A stretch of 64,000 nucleotides of DNA from Bacteroidia bacterium (GTDB lineage Bacteria; Bacteroidota; Bacteroidia; Bacteroidales; Prolixibacteraceae): contig JAPLDT010000101.1 of the NCBI GenBank assembly GCA_026391315.1, forward strand, positions 1 through 64,000, in the 5' to 3' direction. This document shows positions 7,903 through 16,084 of the stretch, one piece after another; position 1 is the stretch's first letter; each line of letters begins with the position of its first letter. Under the pieces are notes generated by a model. It was not told where the DNA came from. It did not search any database and saw nothing but the letters and a program-made list of their open reading frames with translations. The position numbers were made by a program, and so were the translations under genes.

Positions 7903-8706
7903 CCGTTCGGTAGAGCTTGTCAATTTCATTCCAAGCGAGGTGGTTCTCTCTTCAATGGCTTCCAGATCAGTGGTATAGAATCCACTCATGATCAATAATC
8001 CGCCGTCTTTCAGCACCTTCCGATAGGTCGCCATATCCTGTAAAAGTATATTTCGCTGAATATTGGCCAAAATAACGTCGAATTGCTGATCCGAAAGCAG
8101 GCTTGCATCACCTTGTCTTACGAGGATGTTGCCGATATGGTTGAGTTCAGCATTTTCAATTGTGTTGTTGGTCGACCATTCGTCTATGTCGATGGCAGTG
8201 ATCGCAGCGGCGCCTTTCATGGCCGCAAGAATAGCAAGGATACCGGAGCCACACCCCATGTCCAGAACCTCTTTTCCTTTCAGCTCAAGATCCAGGATCG
8301 CCCTGATCATCAGGTGGGTCGTTTCGTGGTTACCTGTTCCGAATGCCATTCGCGGATTGATGATGATTTCATACCTGGCCGCGGGATAGGTATCATGAAA
8401 TGGGGCGCGGATCATGCATTGGCCTTCAATCAGCAGTGGCTCGAAATAGTTTTGTTCCCAAACTTCGTTCCAGTTTTGATCTGCAATCACCTCGATGGTA
8501 TGGTCAAAACTGAAATACTCATTCTTTTGAAGGTTCTCTGAATTGAGAATCTTCGGAGTGAAATTTACCGAAGGAATGTAGGCTTCAATGTTATCATCCG
8601 TTTCGACAAAGCTTTCGAAACCAACATTGCCAAGTTCTTGCAACAGCAATTCTCGGGCAATTTCATTGTCATTTTCAAGGGTGCAGGTAATCTTTGTGTA
8701 TTCCAT
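7870..8706 (-). CDS. prmA: Ribosomal protein L11 methyltransferase PrmA
   Basis: PrmA trimethylates several amino groups of ribosomal protein L11 using S-adenosylmethionine. The 278-aa protein has an N-terminal substrate-recognition domain (about residues 1-125), then a class I methyltransferase domain. SAM motif I is VLDMGCGSGILAILAA, followed by the acidic loop AIDIDEWS and the family motif LANIQRNIL. The segment PRMAFGTGNHETT before motif I is characteristic of PrmA. The length is normal. It converges with and overlaps the phosphoesterase gene by 33 nt. Confidence 0.94.
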   Translation of the reverse strand: MEYTKITCTLENDNEIARELLLQELGNVGFESFVETDDNIEAYIPSVNFTPKILNSENLQKNEYFSFDHTIEVIADQNWNEVWEQNYFEPLLIEGQCMIRAPFHDTYPAARYEIIINPRMAFGTGNHETTHLMIRAILDLELKGKEVLDMGCGSGILAILAAMKGAAAITAIDIDEWSTNNTIENAELNHIGNILVRQGDASLLSDQQFDVILANIQRNILLQDMATYRKVLKDGGLLIMSGFYTTDLEAIEERTTSLGMKLTSSTERSNWCAASFKL

Positions 8707-9092
8707 AAGAAAGTGACAAAAGTGACTAAAGTACTTAGGGACAAGTTGAAAGTTGATAATTACAAATCAATGTCGTTGAGTTAAGTGACGCTCCGTTTTC
8801 CGAGTGAGCGACTCCGTAGGAGTTTTCCGTGAATAACCCCCAGTGCAACTGGGGGACTAGTGGGATAAAAATCTTCATAAACCCCATCGGGGTTTCCCAA
8901 TAACAAGGTATTGCAAACTTTATCTTGAAATTGTTGGGTAACTCCTACAGAGTTTCTTTTCATTTGTGCCTTTCTTTTCCTCCGGTTACAAGCGGAGGTT
9001 ATTCGCTGGCAACTCCTTCGGAGTTCTATTAACTAAACGAAATTGAATTACATTACAAATTTCAAATTTAATGTGAACTAATCATCACATCT
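8707..9092. repeat. REP-like hairpin cluster in a 386-bp intergenic region
   Basis: At least six short hairpins lie between 8811 and 9027: ACTCCGTAGGAGT (8811), CCCCCAGTGCAACTGGGGG (8837), AACCCCATCGGGGTT (8880), ACTCCTACAGAGT (8941), CCTCCGGTTACAAGCGGAGG (8979) and AACTCCTTCGGAGTT (9011). GTGAATAACCCCC near 8829 and the reverse complement of GGAGGTTATTCGC near 8995 are inverted copies, so this is a two-unit REP/BIME-like structure. Such repeats are often mobilised by TnpA-REP (RAYT) transposases; none is in the window. No gene is supported here. Confidence 0.75.
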
Positions 9093-11741
9093 TCAATAAG
9101 AGATCCGGAAAGCCATATTAATCCCAACCTTTGTAAAATTCATCTTATCAAACCCAACAAAGACTCCCACATTGGTCGAATAAAGTACCTCTAACAGTGT
9201 ATATCCAAACTCTGTATGGTAAGGATTGACAGGTGAGCTGTAATAGCCTGCCCATAGCATTTCCCTCCATAATGTGTTGCTTAGGACAGGGAGATATTTC
9301 AGGAGGATAAGCGGTGATTTGTAGGAGATGAATCCATTGAGAAACCGGTCGGAAGTAGATAGCGCATAATAATTCGGCACATAAAAGGAGTGACGGTATT
9401 CGTGTGGCAGTACCGGACTGGTCTGGGTCTGGACGTGTGCAAAATCAGAGAAATGAAGCTGACGGTTGTTGGTAAACAATCCGGTGTTTATGTCCCATGA
9501 AAGACTCGAAGATTGACTGAAATCGATGGAGTAGGAGAGTCCAGCATTCAGGTAGTCAAAATCAGAGGTACTGGCGAAGATATTGCTGACTCCTTTTTCA
9601 TAACCTACATAAAAAGTTGGAAAATCTGAATGCGACATTGTTTTGATGCCCTCCCGGATTCTGTAATAATATTTTGGGGTGTATTCGAGTCTGACGCCAT
9701 ACTTTGCCGAAACCTGTCCGGCCAGTTGACTGGCAGTTACTTCGTCGTTGGCAGGGAGATTGCGCTCATAATTGTCCGTATTGTCAATGAAGGAGTAATT
9801 GGTGGAGTTCTCCAGTTGGCTTGTCTTTTTCCATTCGAGTTTCATTCGCAATACCAATCCATTGAACAAATCGACCTGATTGGCCATTTTGACATAACGG
9901 TCTTCATAGAAACGGGCAAAATTGGTCTTGAAGAACAGTGAGGAAACGCTATTGATAAAAGGGGAAATGGCACTCTCCCGGGAGTTGAAATCTTCCGAAA
10001 ATCTTCCAAAGTCCAGTTCAAATTTTCCCCGATGCAATGGGGCGTAAGTGTATTTGATGCCCATGTTTCCCATTACCGTTTCACGGCTATAGGCATAGGC
10101 AATTCGTGGACGGAATTCAAGGGAACGGCCGGGTTTGAAGTTTTTGGTAAAGGCGATTTCCTGGTTGACTGTAAAGCCATCGACGGCATTAAAGGTTACC
10201 CTGCTGAGGTTGAAAAGGCCGGAATAGTAAAAGTGCCAGGTAGAATCCGCAAAGGTTTTCTTACTTCCGAGAAAGAGCGGGGCAAATACTCCGGGATTAA
10301 ATTTTCGTTTGGCAATGGTGACAACCTTGGGTTTGCTTAACTCCAAAAGGGTAATGGAGTCGCGCTTTTGGAAGCTTTGCAGCTCTTCCGATGCCAATGG
10401 AATTGGTCGCATACTGTTCCAGAAGGAGGTGTCTCTGTTGGCAGCATTGGGATCAACCTTTACCTTTACCGATTCAGTTATTTCAAGTGTTTTGAGAGAG
10501 TCATTGCTCGATTTAGCGTTGGCGGATTGCATCAGACGCGAGAGCTTGTTCATCTCCAGGATACTGAGTTCTTTCTTTCCGAGCAGCTGGTCAATTTTCA
10601 CTTTTTTCTTCTCCAATGATTTTGAAGATTTCTTTGCGGGTACCGCTTTGGTGATTACTGGCTTGTCAGATTGAACACTTGCCTGTGTCCTGACCGGAAG
10701 ATTGAGCATATCCAAAACACTCTGGTTGAAATGGACATCGGTATAACGCATCGAAGTGGAGAATCTTCCGCTTCCTTTGATCCCCATCATGCTGGCATCG
10801 AACGAAAACTTATGACTGACCGGCAGCCAGATAGAGGGCGATACTTCATCATAAGTCATGAAAAGGTTGACTGTTCCGACAGGTGTTTCAAAGTTGAGAT
10901 CAGCCTGTTTCAAACACCAATAATCTTCCATGATATAGATAGTTCCCTCAAAGAGAAGTTTGCTTTTTCGCTTGGGCGTTACCCTGATCTTGTTGACAAT
11001 ATTCTTTCCTTCGTAGTTAAATCCTTCGTAGGTAAAGTTGTAATGAGAAAATGCATTTTTCCCTACCGGGGATATTAAAACATCAATATTGTCCTGGTAA
11101 AGACTTGATCCAAGTATATCAGTAACCTGAAAATCAATTCCTTTCGGGAATGACGAGTTGATAGATTTGATTTGCAGGTCATACTTATCAGGTGCTTTGA
11201 AAGTGATCTGGTTGACACTCTCCTGTACCAGAATATCACCGGATTTCACATCGATGTTCTTTCTCTTGAGCTGATTTCTGAATATCCCGGGGATGTTTTC
11301 TACCTTGATGGTTCCGCGCAGATAGGCCGTTGCAACATAACTTTGCATTTGGTTGAGGTGAACATAGGAGAGACTGATCACTTTGCGCATGATGGGATAA
11401 GCCCTGTCGACTCCGGCGCTTATACTGACCTCCTGTATCTCCTGAAATTGCTCTTCCAGCACTACTGAGACGCTGATCGGTTTGCCTGATAATATGATGG
11501 TTTCGGTCTTCGGTGTGTAACCCAGACTGCGGTAGGTCACTGTATAATTTCCGGATGGGAGCTGGATTTCAAAATCACCATTTTCGTTGGTGGTGGTGCC
11601 TTGCGATCCCTCTTTGAAAAATACTGTCGCGAATGGGATTGGCTGACCACTCTTGTCTTTGATATTGCCTTTGAGATTATGACCAGATGCAAGATTGGCC
11701 AATAGCCAAAGGAAGGAGAACAATATCAGAAATTTTCTCAT
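9093..11741 (-). CDS. DUF5686-like outer-membrane protein with N-terminal carboxypeptidase-regulatory-like domain
   Basis: An 882-aa exported protein. A signal peptide (MRKFLILFSFLWLLANLASG) is followed by a carboxypeptidase D regulatory-like beta-sandwich (residues about 21-105, GNIKDKSGQPIPFATVFFKE and TTTNENGDFEIQLP). The remainder resembles the DUF5686 family, whose C-terminal half is rich in alternating aromatic beta strands and predicted to form an outer-membrane barrel. Its function is unknown; the regulatory-like domain is shared with SusC-type receptors but no TonB plug is visible. The start at 11741 was preferred over an ATG 54 codons upstream because the signal peptide begins here and a TAnnTTTG box lies 38 nt before it. 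Confidence 0.85.
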   Translation of the reverse strand: MRKFLILFSFLWLLANLASGHNLKGNIKDKSGQPIPFATVFFKEGSQGTTTNENGDFEIQLPSGNYTVTYRSLGYTPKTETIILSGKPISVSVVLEEQFQEIQEVSISAGVDRAYPIMRKVISLSYVHLNQMQSYVATAYLRGTIKVENIPGIFRNQLKRKNIDVKSGDILVQESVNQITFKAPDKYDLQIKSINSSFPKGIDFQVTDILGSSLYQDNIDVLISPVGKNAFSHYNFTYEGFNYEGKNIVNKIRVTPKRKSKLLFEGTIYIMEDYWCLKQADLNFETPVGTVNLFMTYDEVSPSIWLPVSHKFSFDASMMGIKGSGRFSTSMRYTDVHFNQSVLDMLNLPVRTQASVQSDKPVITKAVPAKKSSKSLEKKKVKIDQLLGKKELSILEMNKLSRLMQSANAKSSNDSLKTLEITESVKVKVDPNAANRDTSFWNSMRPIPLASEELQSFQKRDSITLLELSKPKVVTIAKRKFNPGVFAPLFLGSKKTFADSTWHFYYSGLFNLSRVTFNAVDGFTVNQEIAFTKNFKPGRSLEFRPRIAYAYSRETVMGNMGIKYTYAPLHRGKFELDFGRFSEDFNSRESAISPFINSVSSLFFKTNFARFYEDRYVKMANQVDLFNGLVLRMKLEWKKTSQLENSTNYSFIDNTDNYERNLPANDEVTASQLAGQVSAKYGVRLEYTPKYYYRIREGIKTMSHSDFPTFYVGYEKGVSNIFASTSDFDYLNAGLSYSIDFSQSSSLSWDINTGLFTNNRQLHFSDFAHVQTQTSPVLPHEYRHSFYVPNYYALSTSDRFLNGFISYKSPLILLKYLPVLSNTLWREMLWAGYYSSPVNPYHTEFGYTLLEVLYSTNVGVFVGFDKMNFTKVGINMAFRISY

Positions 11742-11779
11742 GCAGCGGAATGTTTTGGCAGGTATACGGATTTCAGGTT

Positions 11780-11787
11780 CAAAAGTA
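11780..11787 (-). promoter_or_regulatory. Putative -7 box TACTTTTG before the DUF5686-like gene
   Basis: On the minus strand this matches TAnnTTTG, 38 nt before the chosen ATG at 11741. It lies inside the longer alternative reading frame, which supports the shorter start. Confidence 0.5.
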
Positions 11788-11899
11788 CCAAAAGGATTGG
11801 GAAGCCTATACAGAAGCACAAAAAAAACAGATGAAAAGCAGAAAATATCTGGCATTTGTGCATGAATAGGATGTTTGTTCTTCCAGCTGATTGTTGGTT

Positions 11900-11987
11900 T
11901 CACGCAAAGTGCGCAAAGGGAAACGCAAAAGACGCAAAGTGTTACGAGTAAAACTTTGCGTCTTTCTTTGCGAACTTCGCGTGAAAT
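11900..11987. repeat. CGCAAAG-type inverted repeat
   Basis: The left arm contains CACGCAAAGTGCGCAAAGG and GACGCAAAG; the right arm contains CTTTGCGTC and CTTTGCGAACTTCGCGTG. The arms can pair into a long imperfect hairpin in the gap between tpiA and the DUF5686-like gene. It belongs to the same style of element as 14603-14683, 28832-28937 and 50656-50751. Confidence 0.75.
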
Positions 11988-12031
11988 TGTATTGCTCTAA
12001 GGTGATTACTCCCTAAATAAGAGCTACTTTG

Positions 12032-12790
12032 CTAGTAAGCGTTGATGATTGCCAGAAAATCGTCTGCCTTGAGTGAAGCGCCTCCGATCAATCCGCCGTC
12101 AATATCCGGTTGACTGAAGAGTTCCTGTGCGTTGGCAGGACTGCAGGAACCGCCATAAAGAATGGAGCATTCAGCAGCGATATTCTGATTGTATTTTTTT
12201 GCAATCAACTGACGGATAAAGGAAAGCATGTCCTGGGCTTGTTGTGAACTGGCAGTACGTCCTGTTCCGATGGCCCAGATTGGTTCATATGCGATCACGA
12301 TTTTCCCGAAATCTTCGGCAGAAAGGTTGAAGACTGTCTCCTCGAGTTGCTTTTTTACGAATGCGTTTTCTGTCCCGGCCTCGCGGATGGCAAGAGCCTC
12401 GCCGCAGCAGTAAATCGGAGTCAAACCCTGGGCAAGGGTCAGCGCGACTTTCTTGTTCAGCGTCTCGCTTGTTTCATGGTAATATTCGCGGCGTTCGGAG
12501 TGGCCAAGAATGACATAGGTGGCACCGGTTGATTGAATCATAGATACGGAAACTTCTCCGGTGAAGGCGCCTTTTGCTTCTGCCGCGCAGTTTTGTGCGG
12601 AAACTGAAACCCTGCTTAAATCAACAGCAGTAGCAACGCTGGCAAGATGGGTAAAGGGGGTTCCAAGTACGACTACTACATCTTTTGCCCCTTTTTCTGC
12701 AACCAAATTGCTAACTTGTTTAGCCAGCGCAATACCTTCAGCAAGTGTGGTGTTGCATTTCCAGTTACCGGCTACAATTTTCTTTCTCAT
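12032..12790 (-). CDS. tpiA: Triosephosphate isomerase
   Basis: Interconverts dihydroxyacetone phosphate and glyceraldehyde-3-phosphate in glycolysis and gluconeogenesis. The 252-aa length is normal. All catalytic landmarks are visible: N9-W10-K11 (GNWKCN), the histidine motif VILGHSERR, the catalytic glutamate in [11 protein letters not shown] and the phosphate-binding LYGGS and GLIGGASL loops. It follows the DoxX-type and DUF1599 genes in the same direction, a conserved Bacteroidota arrangement. A TAnnTTTG box just upstream suggests it also has its own promoter. Confidence 0.97.
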   Translation of the reverse strand: MRKKIVAGNWKCNTTLAEGIALAKQVSNLVAEKGAKDVVVVLGTPFTHLASVATAVDLSRVSVSAQNCAAEAKGAFTGEVSVSMIQSTGATYVILGHSERREYYHETSETLNKKVALTLAQGLTPIYCCGEALAIREAGTENAFVKKQLEETVFNLSAEDFGKIVIAYEPIWAIGTGRTASSQQAQDMLSFIRQLIAKKYNQNIAAECSILYGGSCSPANAQELFSQPDIDGGLIGGASLKADDFLAIINAY

Positions 12791-12830
12791 GGTCGGTGAT
12801 ATTTAATTTTTGAAGTTAATGATCTTGCAG

Positions 12831-12838
12831 CAAAGATA
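12831..12838 (-). promoter_or_regulatory. Putative -7 box TATCTTTG before tpiA
   Basis: Minus-strand match to TAnnTTTG, 40 nt before the tpiA ATG at 12790 and inside the 100-bp gap after the DoxX-type gene. Confidence 0.55.
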
Positions 12839-12890
12839 GAAATCAGACATTTAAGTAACGAATGCTTTGTGGCAGTTGCAGACGATTTAA

Positions 12891-14030
12891 CTATTTGGTT
12901 ACGTTGGTAACCAAACTTGTCATTTCTTTAATGGTAGGAATATCGTTGTGGTGCCATTTGCCCATGATGGTTCCGCTGCGGAGATAAAGCAGCCCAGGAT
13001 TTCCTCTGACAATGGTTTTAAGCGTTACCTCGTCGCCAAATAGAAATTCGTAGGTTGGGTGCGCGATATTTTTAAAGTCCTCCAGTCGTTGTCCGGTTGT
13101 AGAGGTAAGACAAACAAATTTGTAGCCCGAAAACCTTGCCCAAACCGCTATTCCATTGATGAGTTCCTGCTTTTTAAGTGAACTGTTTGCCAGGTTGGCA
13201 GATATCAGGAAGAAGGTGGGTTTGTCGTCCGCAAAAAAGAAGCTGGTCACATCGTCACCAGGCGCAGTACGGATTTGGAAATCATGGATCGGAGGTGTAT
13301 AGCCCTTTTTAACCAAAACAGCTTCGCCCATCGATTCGAATTTCCAGTTCACGGTATCCTTCCAGGGATAGTCGGTGTCGGTGAATTTTTGTACTTTGTT
13401 GGTTTGCTTGTTCCTGTAGAAGAAACTGTTGGCATATACATCCGCCTTTTCTCCTTCCGGGATCTTCATACTTTTGGGTATGTTAACGCCAACTTTGTAG
13501 GGTCTGAAATCAAAAACAGGATCGTGCCTGTATGACCAGGTGACAAACCCAATGTAAATGGTGGTGATGATGGCCATCCTGTAATAGCGCCATTTCCCCA
13601 GAATCACCGGTTGGATGGTCTCCCGCCTGATATATACCAGAAGAACCATAGCCGAAAGGAGAATGTTTTTGTAAAAGGTTTCCCAGTTGGAAATCACAAG
13701 GGCATCCCCAAAGCACCCGCAATCAGTGACCGGATTTTTGATGGCCACATAAAGCGTAAATGGAGTGAAAAATGCCATGAAGATTAGTCCGAGCAGCGAG
13801 CTCAACCTAATTCTGACGCAGAGCAGCATGGCAGCCCCGATTAAAAATTCTGCCAGTGGAAGAAGGTAAGACCCGGCAGGAGCCAGAAAGCGGAGGCTGC
13901 CAAGTCCCATAGAAGGAAGATAGTCAGCCAGCTTGTACTCTAATCCCCATGGATCTATACCTTTTACAAAGCCTGAAAAGATAAAGACCAGTCCGAAGAT
14001 CCAGCGCGAAATGTTGGTAAGCGTCTTCAT
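12891..14030 (-). CDS. DoxX-type integral membrane protein, BT_3928-like
   Basis: A 379-aa protein with a DoxX/MauE-like membrane domain over the first 150 residues (ISRWIFGLVFIFSGFVKGID, then four or so hydrophobic helices) and a soluble C-terminal region of about 200 residues. A CGCFGD motif near residue 105 lies between helices, reminiscent of the MauE/DoxX cysteine region. DoxX relatives are implicated in redox or quinone-linked processes, but the role of this Bacteroidota clade is not established. It overlaps the upstream DUF1599 gene by 4 nt (ATGA), so the two are translationally coupled. The C-terminal part may be thioredoxin-like (FRSGTIMGKWHHND) but no CxxC is present. Confidence 0.83.
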   Translation of the reverse strand: MKTLTNISRWIFGLVFIFSGFVKGIDPWGLEYKLADYLPSMGLGSLRFLAPAGSYLLPLAEFLIGAAMLLCVRIRLSSLLGLIFMAFFTPFTLYVAIKNPVTDCGCFGDALVISNWETFYKNILLSAMVLLVYIRRETIQPVILGKWRYYRMAIITTIYIGFVTWSYRHDPVFDFRPYKVGVNIPKSMKIPEGEKADVYANSFFYRNKQTNKVQKFTDTDYPWKDTVNWKFESMGEAVLVKKGYTPPIHDFQIRTAPGDDVTSFFFADDKPTFFLISANLANSSLKKQELINGIAVWARFSGYKFVCLTSTTGQRLEDFKNIAHPTYEFLFGDEVTLKTIVRGNPGLLYLRSGTIMGKWHHNDIPTIKEMTSLVTNVTK

Positions 14031-14572
14031 TGTTCAGGTTCGAATTCCATTTTGATCAGCGCAAAAACCGAATAATTGATCATGTCCATGTAGTTGGCAT
14101 CAACTCCCTCAGAGATAAGTGTCTTACCAAGATTGTCCTCGATTTGCTTGGTCCGTTTGATCTTCATGAGTATCAGGTCGGTAAAGGAGCTGATGCGCAT
14201 TTTACGCCAGGCTTCACCATAATCATGATTTTTGTCGAGCATCAATTTTTTTGCCTTCTCGAGGTTAGCAAGGTACATGGCCTCCGCCTGGTCGCGGGGC
14301 AACTCTTCCTCTTTCGAACCCAATTCAAGCTGTATGAGCGCAAGCGAGCAATAGTTAATTATGCCGATAAATTCGGAACGGGCATCGTCATCAATTTTTG
14401 CCACCCCTGTCTCTTCGATGGTTCTGATTCGCTGTGCTTTGATAAAGATCTGGTCGGTCATGGAAGAGGGGCGCAGAATTCGCCAGGCAGTACCGTAATC
14501 TTTCATCTTTTTAACAAAGACTTCCCGGCACAGGCCGATCACATGATCGTATTGTTCTTTGGTTTTTTTCAC
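14027..14572 (-). CDS. DUF1599 protein with two tandem copies of the domain
   Basis: A 181-aa protein with two homologous halves. The first copy contains KMKDYGTAWRILRPSSMTDQ and FIGIINYCSLALIQLE; the second contains KNHDYGEAWRKMRISSFTDL and YMDMINYSVFALIKME. The domain has been linked by others to nucleotide-modifying functions, but its activity is unknown. The likely start is the GTG at 14572 (MKKTKEQYDHV). The ATG at 14734 would add 54 residues encoded by a long inverted repeat and is not credible. It is coupled to the DoxX-type gene by a 4-nt overlap and lies opposite folP and cdaA, a neighbourhood conserved in Bacteroidota. Confidence 0.82.
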   Translation of the reverse strand: MKKTKEQYDHVIGLCREVFVKKMKDYGTAWRILRPSSMTDQIFIKAQRIRTIEETGVAKIDDDARSEFIGIINYCSLALIQLELGSKEEELPRDQAEAMYLANLEKAKKLMLDKNHDYGEAWRKMRISSFTDLILMKIKRTKQIEDNLGKTLISEGVDANYMDMINYSVFALIKMEFEPEQ

Positions 14573-14602
14573 CGATAAGGGTTTATGGTTTTTTTCTTTT
14601 CT

Positions 14603-14683
14603 CTTTGTGAGACTTTGTGCCTTAGTGTCTTTGTGGCAAAAAGAAACTGCCACTAAATCACTAAGGCACAAAGTCTCACAAAG
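14603..14683. repeat. 25-bp perfect inverted repeat (CACAAAG type)
   Basis: The arms 14603-14627 and 14659-14683 are perfectly complementary (CTTTGTGAGACTTTGTGCC plus TTAGTG), with a 31-nt loop. The element sits directly before the DUF1599 gene and creates a spurious in-frame extension of it. Confidence 0.9.
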
Positions 14684-14808
14684 AATTTTACTAATAAAAT
14701 GACGAGTTTTTAATTCTTGAAAACGATATTTCAAATATATAAAAAGCTGATGAATGAGCGACCAATTCTACGGATAAGCCATAAAAATAAAGATCATTCA
14801 ACCGGCTG

Positions 14809-15405
14809 TCAAGACGTTGGTCTCTCATAGATCAATTTTAAATCAGGTTGAATATGATCCAGAATATAAGGTTTGAAGGAATCCAGGAATCCCACATCTA
14901 TCTTCCGCTTTGTTTGTTTTTCCAGTTGAAATTGTACTTCCGCCAGGTCGAAATAACTGAATTTCTCATCTGCTTTGATGGCTATGTCAATGTCACTTTT
15001 TGGCCCATCATCACCTCTGGAGAAGGAGCCATAGATCCAGGCAGAATGAATCGAATTGAAATTACTGATTGCAGAAATTATTAGATCCTTGATTTTATTG
15101 CGGTCTATCTTTTTAAAAGCGATGTAATTCAACTTTTCTTCAGCCAATTGCAAGGCTTCCAGGGCAAATTCTTCATCTTCTACTTCATAAACAATATTGT
15201 CTGATAACCAGGCTAACATTAAATCAGCTTTGTCAACATTAAAATAAATGGCAAGTTTGGCCAACAGCTCTTTTGAAGCTTTGCGTTGCCCCCTTTCAAT
15301 TTTGCTGAGAATGGCCTGGTCTATATCCAGGTAGGCAGAAACTACCCGCAAGGGCAATTTTTTTTCTTCCCTGAGTTCCCTGATGGTGGCGCCGAAATCT
15401 TTCAT
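14809..15405 (-). CDS. XRE-type HTH fused to an MNT nucleotidyltransferase domain
   Basis: A 198-aa two-domain protein. Residues 1-65 form an XRE/Cro-type helix-turn-helix (TIRELREEKKLPLRVVSAYL, then QAILSKIERGQRKASKELL). Residues about 100-195 form a minimal nucleotidyltransferase with YGSFSRG (GS at 126-127), D138 and D140 in SDIDIAI and a third acidic position in KIDVGF. Such fusions suggest a self-regulating antitoxin that binds its own promoter. No HEPN partner gene is recognisable within 1.5 kb on either side, so it is an orphan here. It may act in trans on another toxin, or be a transcription regulator using the nucleotidyltransferase as a sensor. Confidence 0.85.
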   Translation of the reverse strand: MKDFGATIRELREEKKLPLRVVSAYLDIDQAILSKIERGQRKASKELLAKLAIYFNVDKADLMLAWLSDNIVYEVEDEEFALEALQLAEEKLNYIAFKKIDRNKIKDLIISAISNFNSIHSAWIYGSFSRGDDGPKSDIDIAIKADEKFSYFDLAEVQFQLEKQTKRKIDVGFLDSFKPYILDHIQPDLKLIYERPTS

Positions 15406-16084
15406 GTGTATATAATTTGTTTTTTAATTGCCACATGGAATACCCAGATATTCATTTTCGGTTGGTGTGAATATATTCTAATGGGTATTTCATTTTGACA
15501 TAATATATTTTGATAAATATTGTCAAAATTATAATAATTAATTGGATATTTCAAAAAAATTGTCTTATAATATTGGCAACAACTGTGTGGGGTCAAAATG
15601 GTTGGCAATATCCATCAACGTTGAGTTTGTTTAACCTCTACGAGGTAAAGTCCGCTTGGAGGTTGATTCTCTACAATACTTTATCCGCTACGCGGAAAAT
15701 TTTCAGCCGCACCTTTATCGACTAATATTGAGTCCACTCAGATAAGTCTTTTCCTGCCGTTGTGGCCTTCCTTGTTTATTTGCTTTTCGGAGTGACTCAA
15801 TATTTGAGAATTAAAGGTCTGTACAAACACAATACTAAGATGGCTTTCCGCGTAGCGGATAAAGTATTGTAGAAAAATAGTATTACCAGGTAGTTTTCCG
15901 CGTATCGGATAAAGGGTATTTCCAAGGATACCAATGAGTATAAATCAATCCGAATCAGATTTCCAATATTGATCTCTATTTGAACAGTTTTGCTAATTTT
16001 GTCAACTGACAGCGAAGCAGGCTCAATGTGCTTTGGCATTGTAAGCTGCTGTTGCTGATCCTTTTTGTACCAAAGATCCTTTTC
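15406..16084. repeat. 679-bp intergenic region with a 28-bp inverted repeat
   Basis: A perfect 28-bp inverted repeat (TTTCCGCGTAGCGGATAAAG plus TATTGTAG) lies at 15671-15698 and 15845-15872, 146 bp apart, and a third partial copy with one mismatch is at 15895-15913. Each arm itself contains a TCCGCTACGCGGA hairpin. An additional CTCTACGAGGT palindrome is near 15636. The left part (15406-15600) is AT-rich. No protein-coding gene is supported; the structure looks like a non-autonomous mobile repeat. Confidence 0.75.
15994..16001 (+). promoter_or_regulatory. Putative -7 box TAATTTTG before folP
   Basis: Matches TAnnTTTG. It is 26 nt before an ATG at 16028 and 83 nt before the preferred folP ATG at 16085, so it leaves the folP start open. 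Confidence 0.45.

Noticed and set aside
11742-11903. 54-residue upstream extension of the DUF5686-like protein
   Set aside because: The signal peptide starts at 11741 and a -7 box lies inside the extension.
14573-14734. 54-residue upstream extension of the DUF1599 protein
   Set aside because: It is encoded by a perfect 25-bp inverted repeat; a GTG at 14572 gives the family-length protein.
15402-16039. Several 68-80 codon frames in the folP upstream region, with recurrent NTLSATR
   Set aside because: The shared peptides come from the 28-bp inverted repeat and its copies, not from genes.
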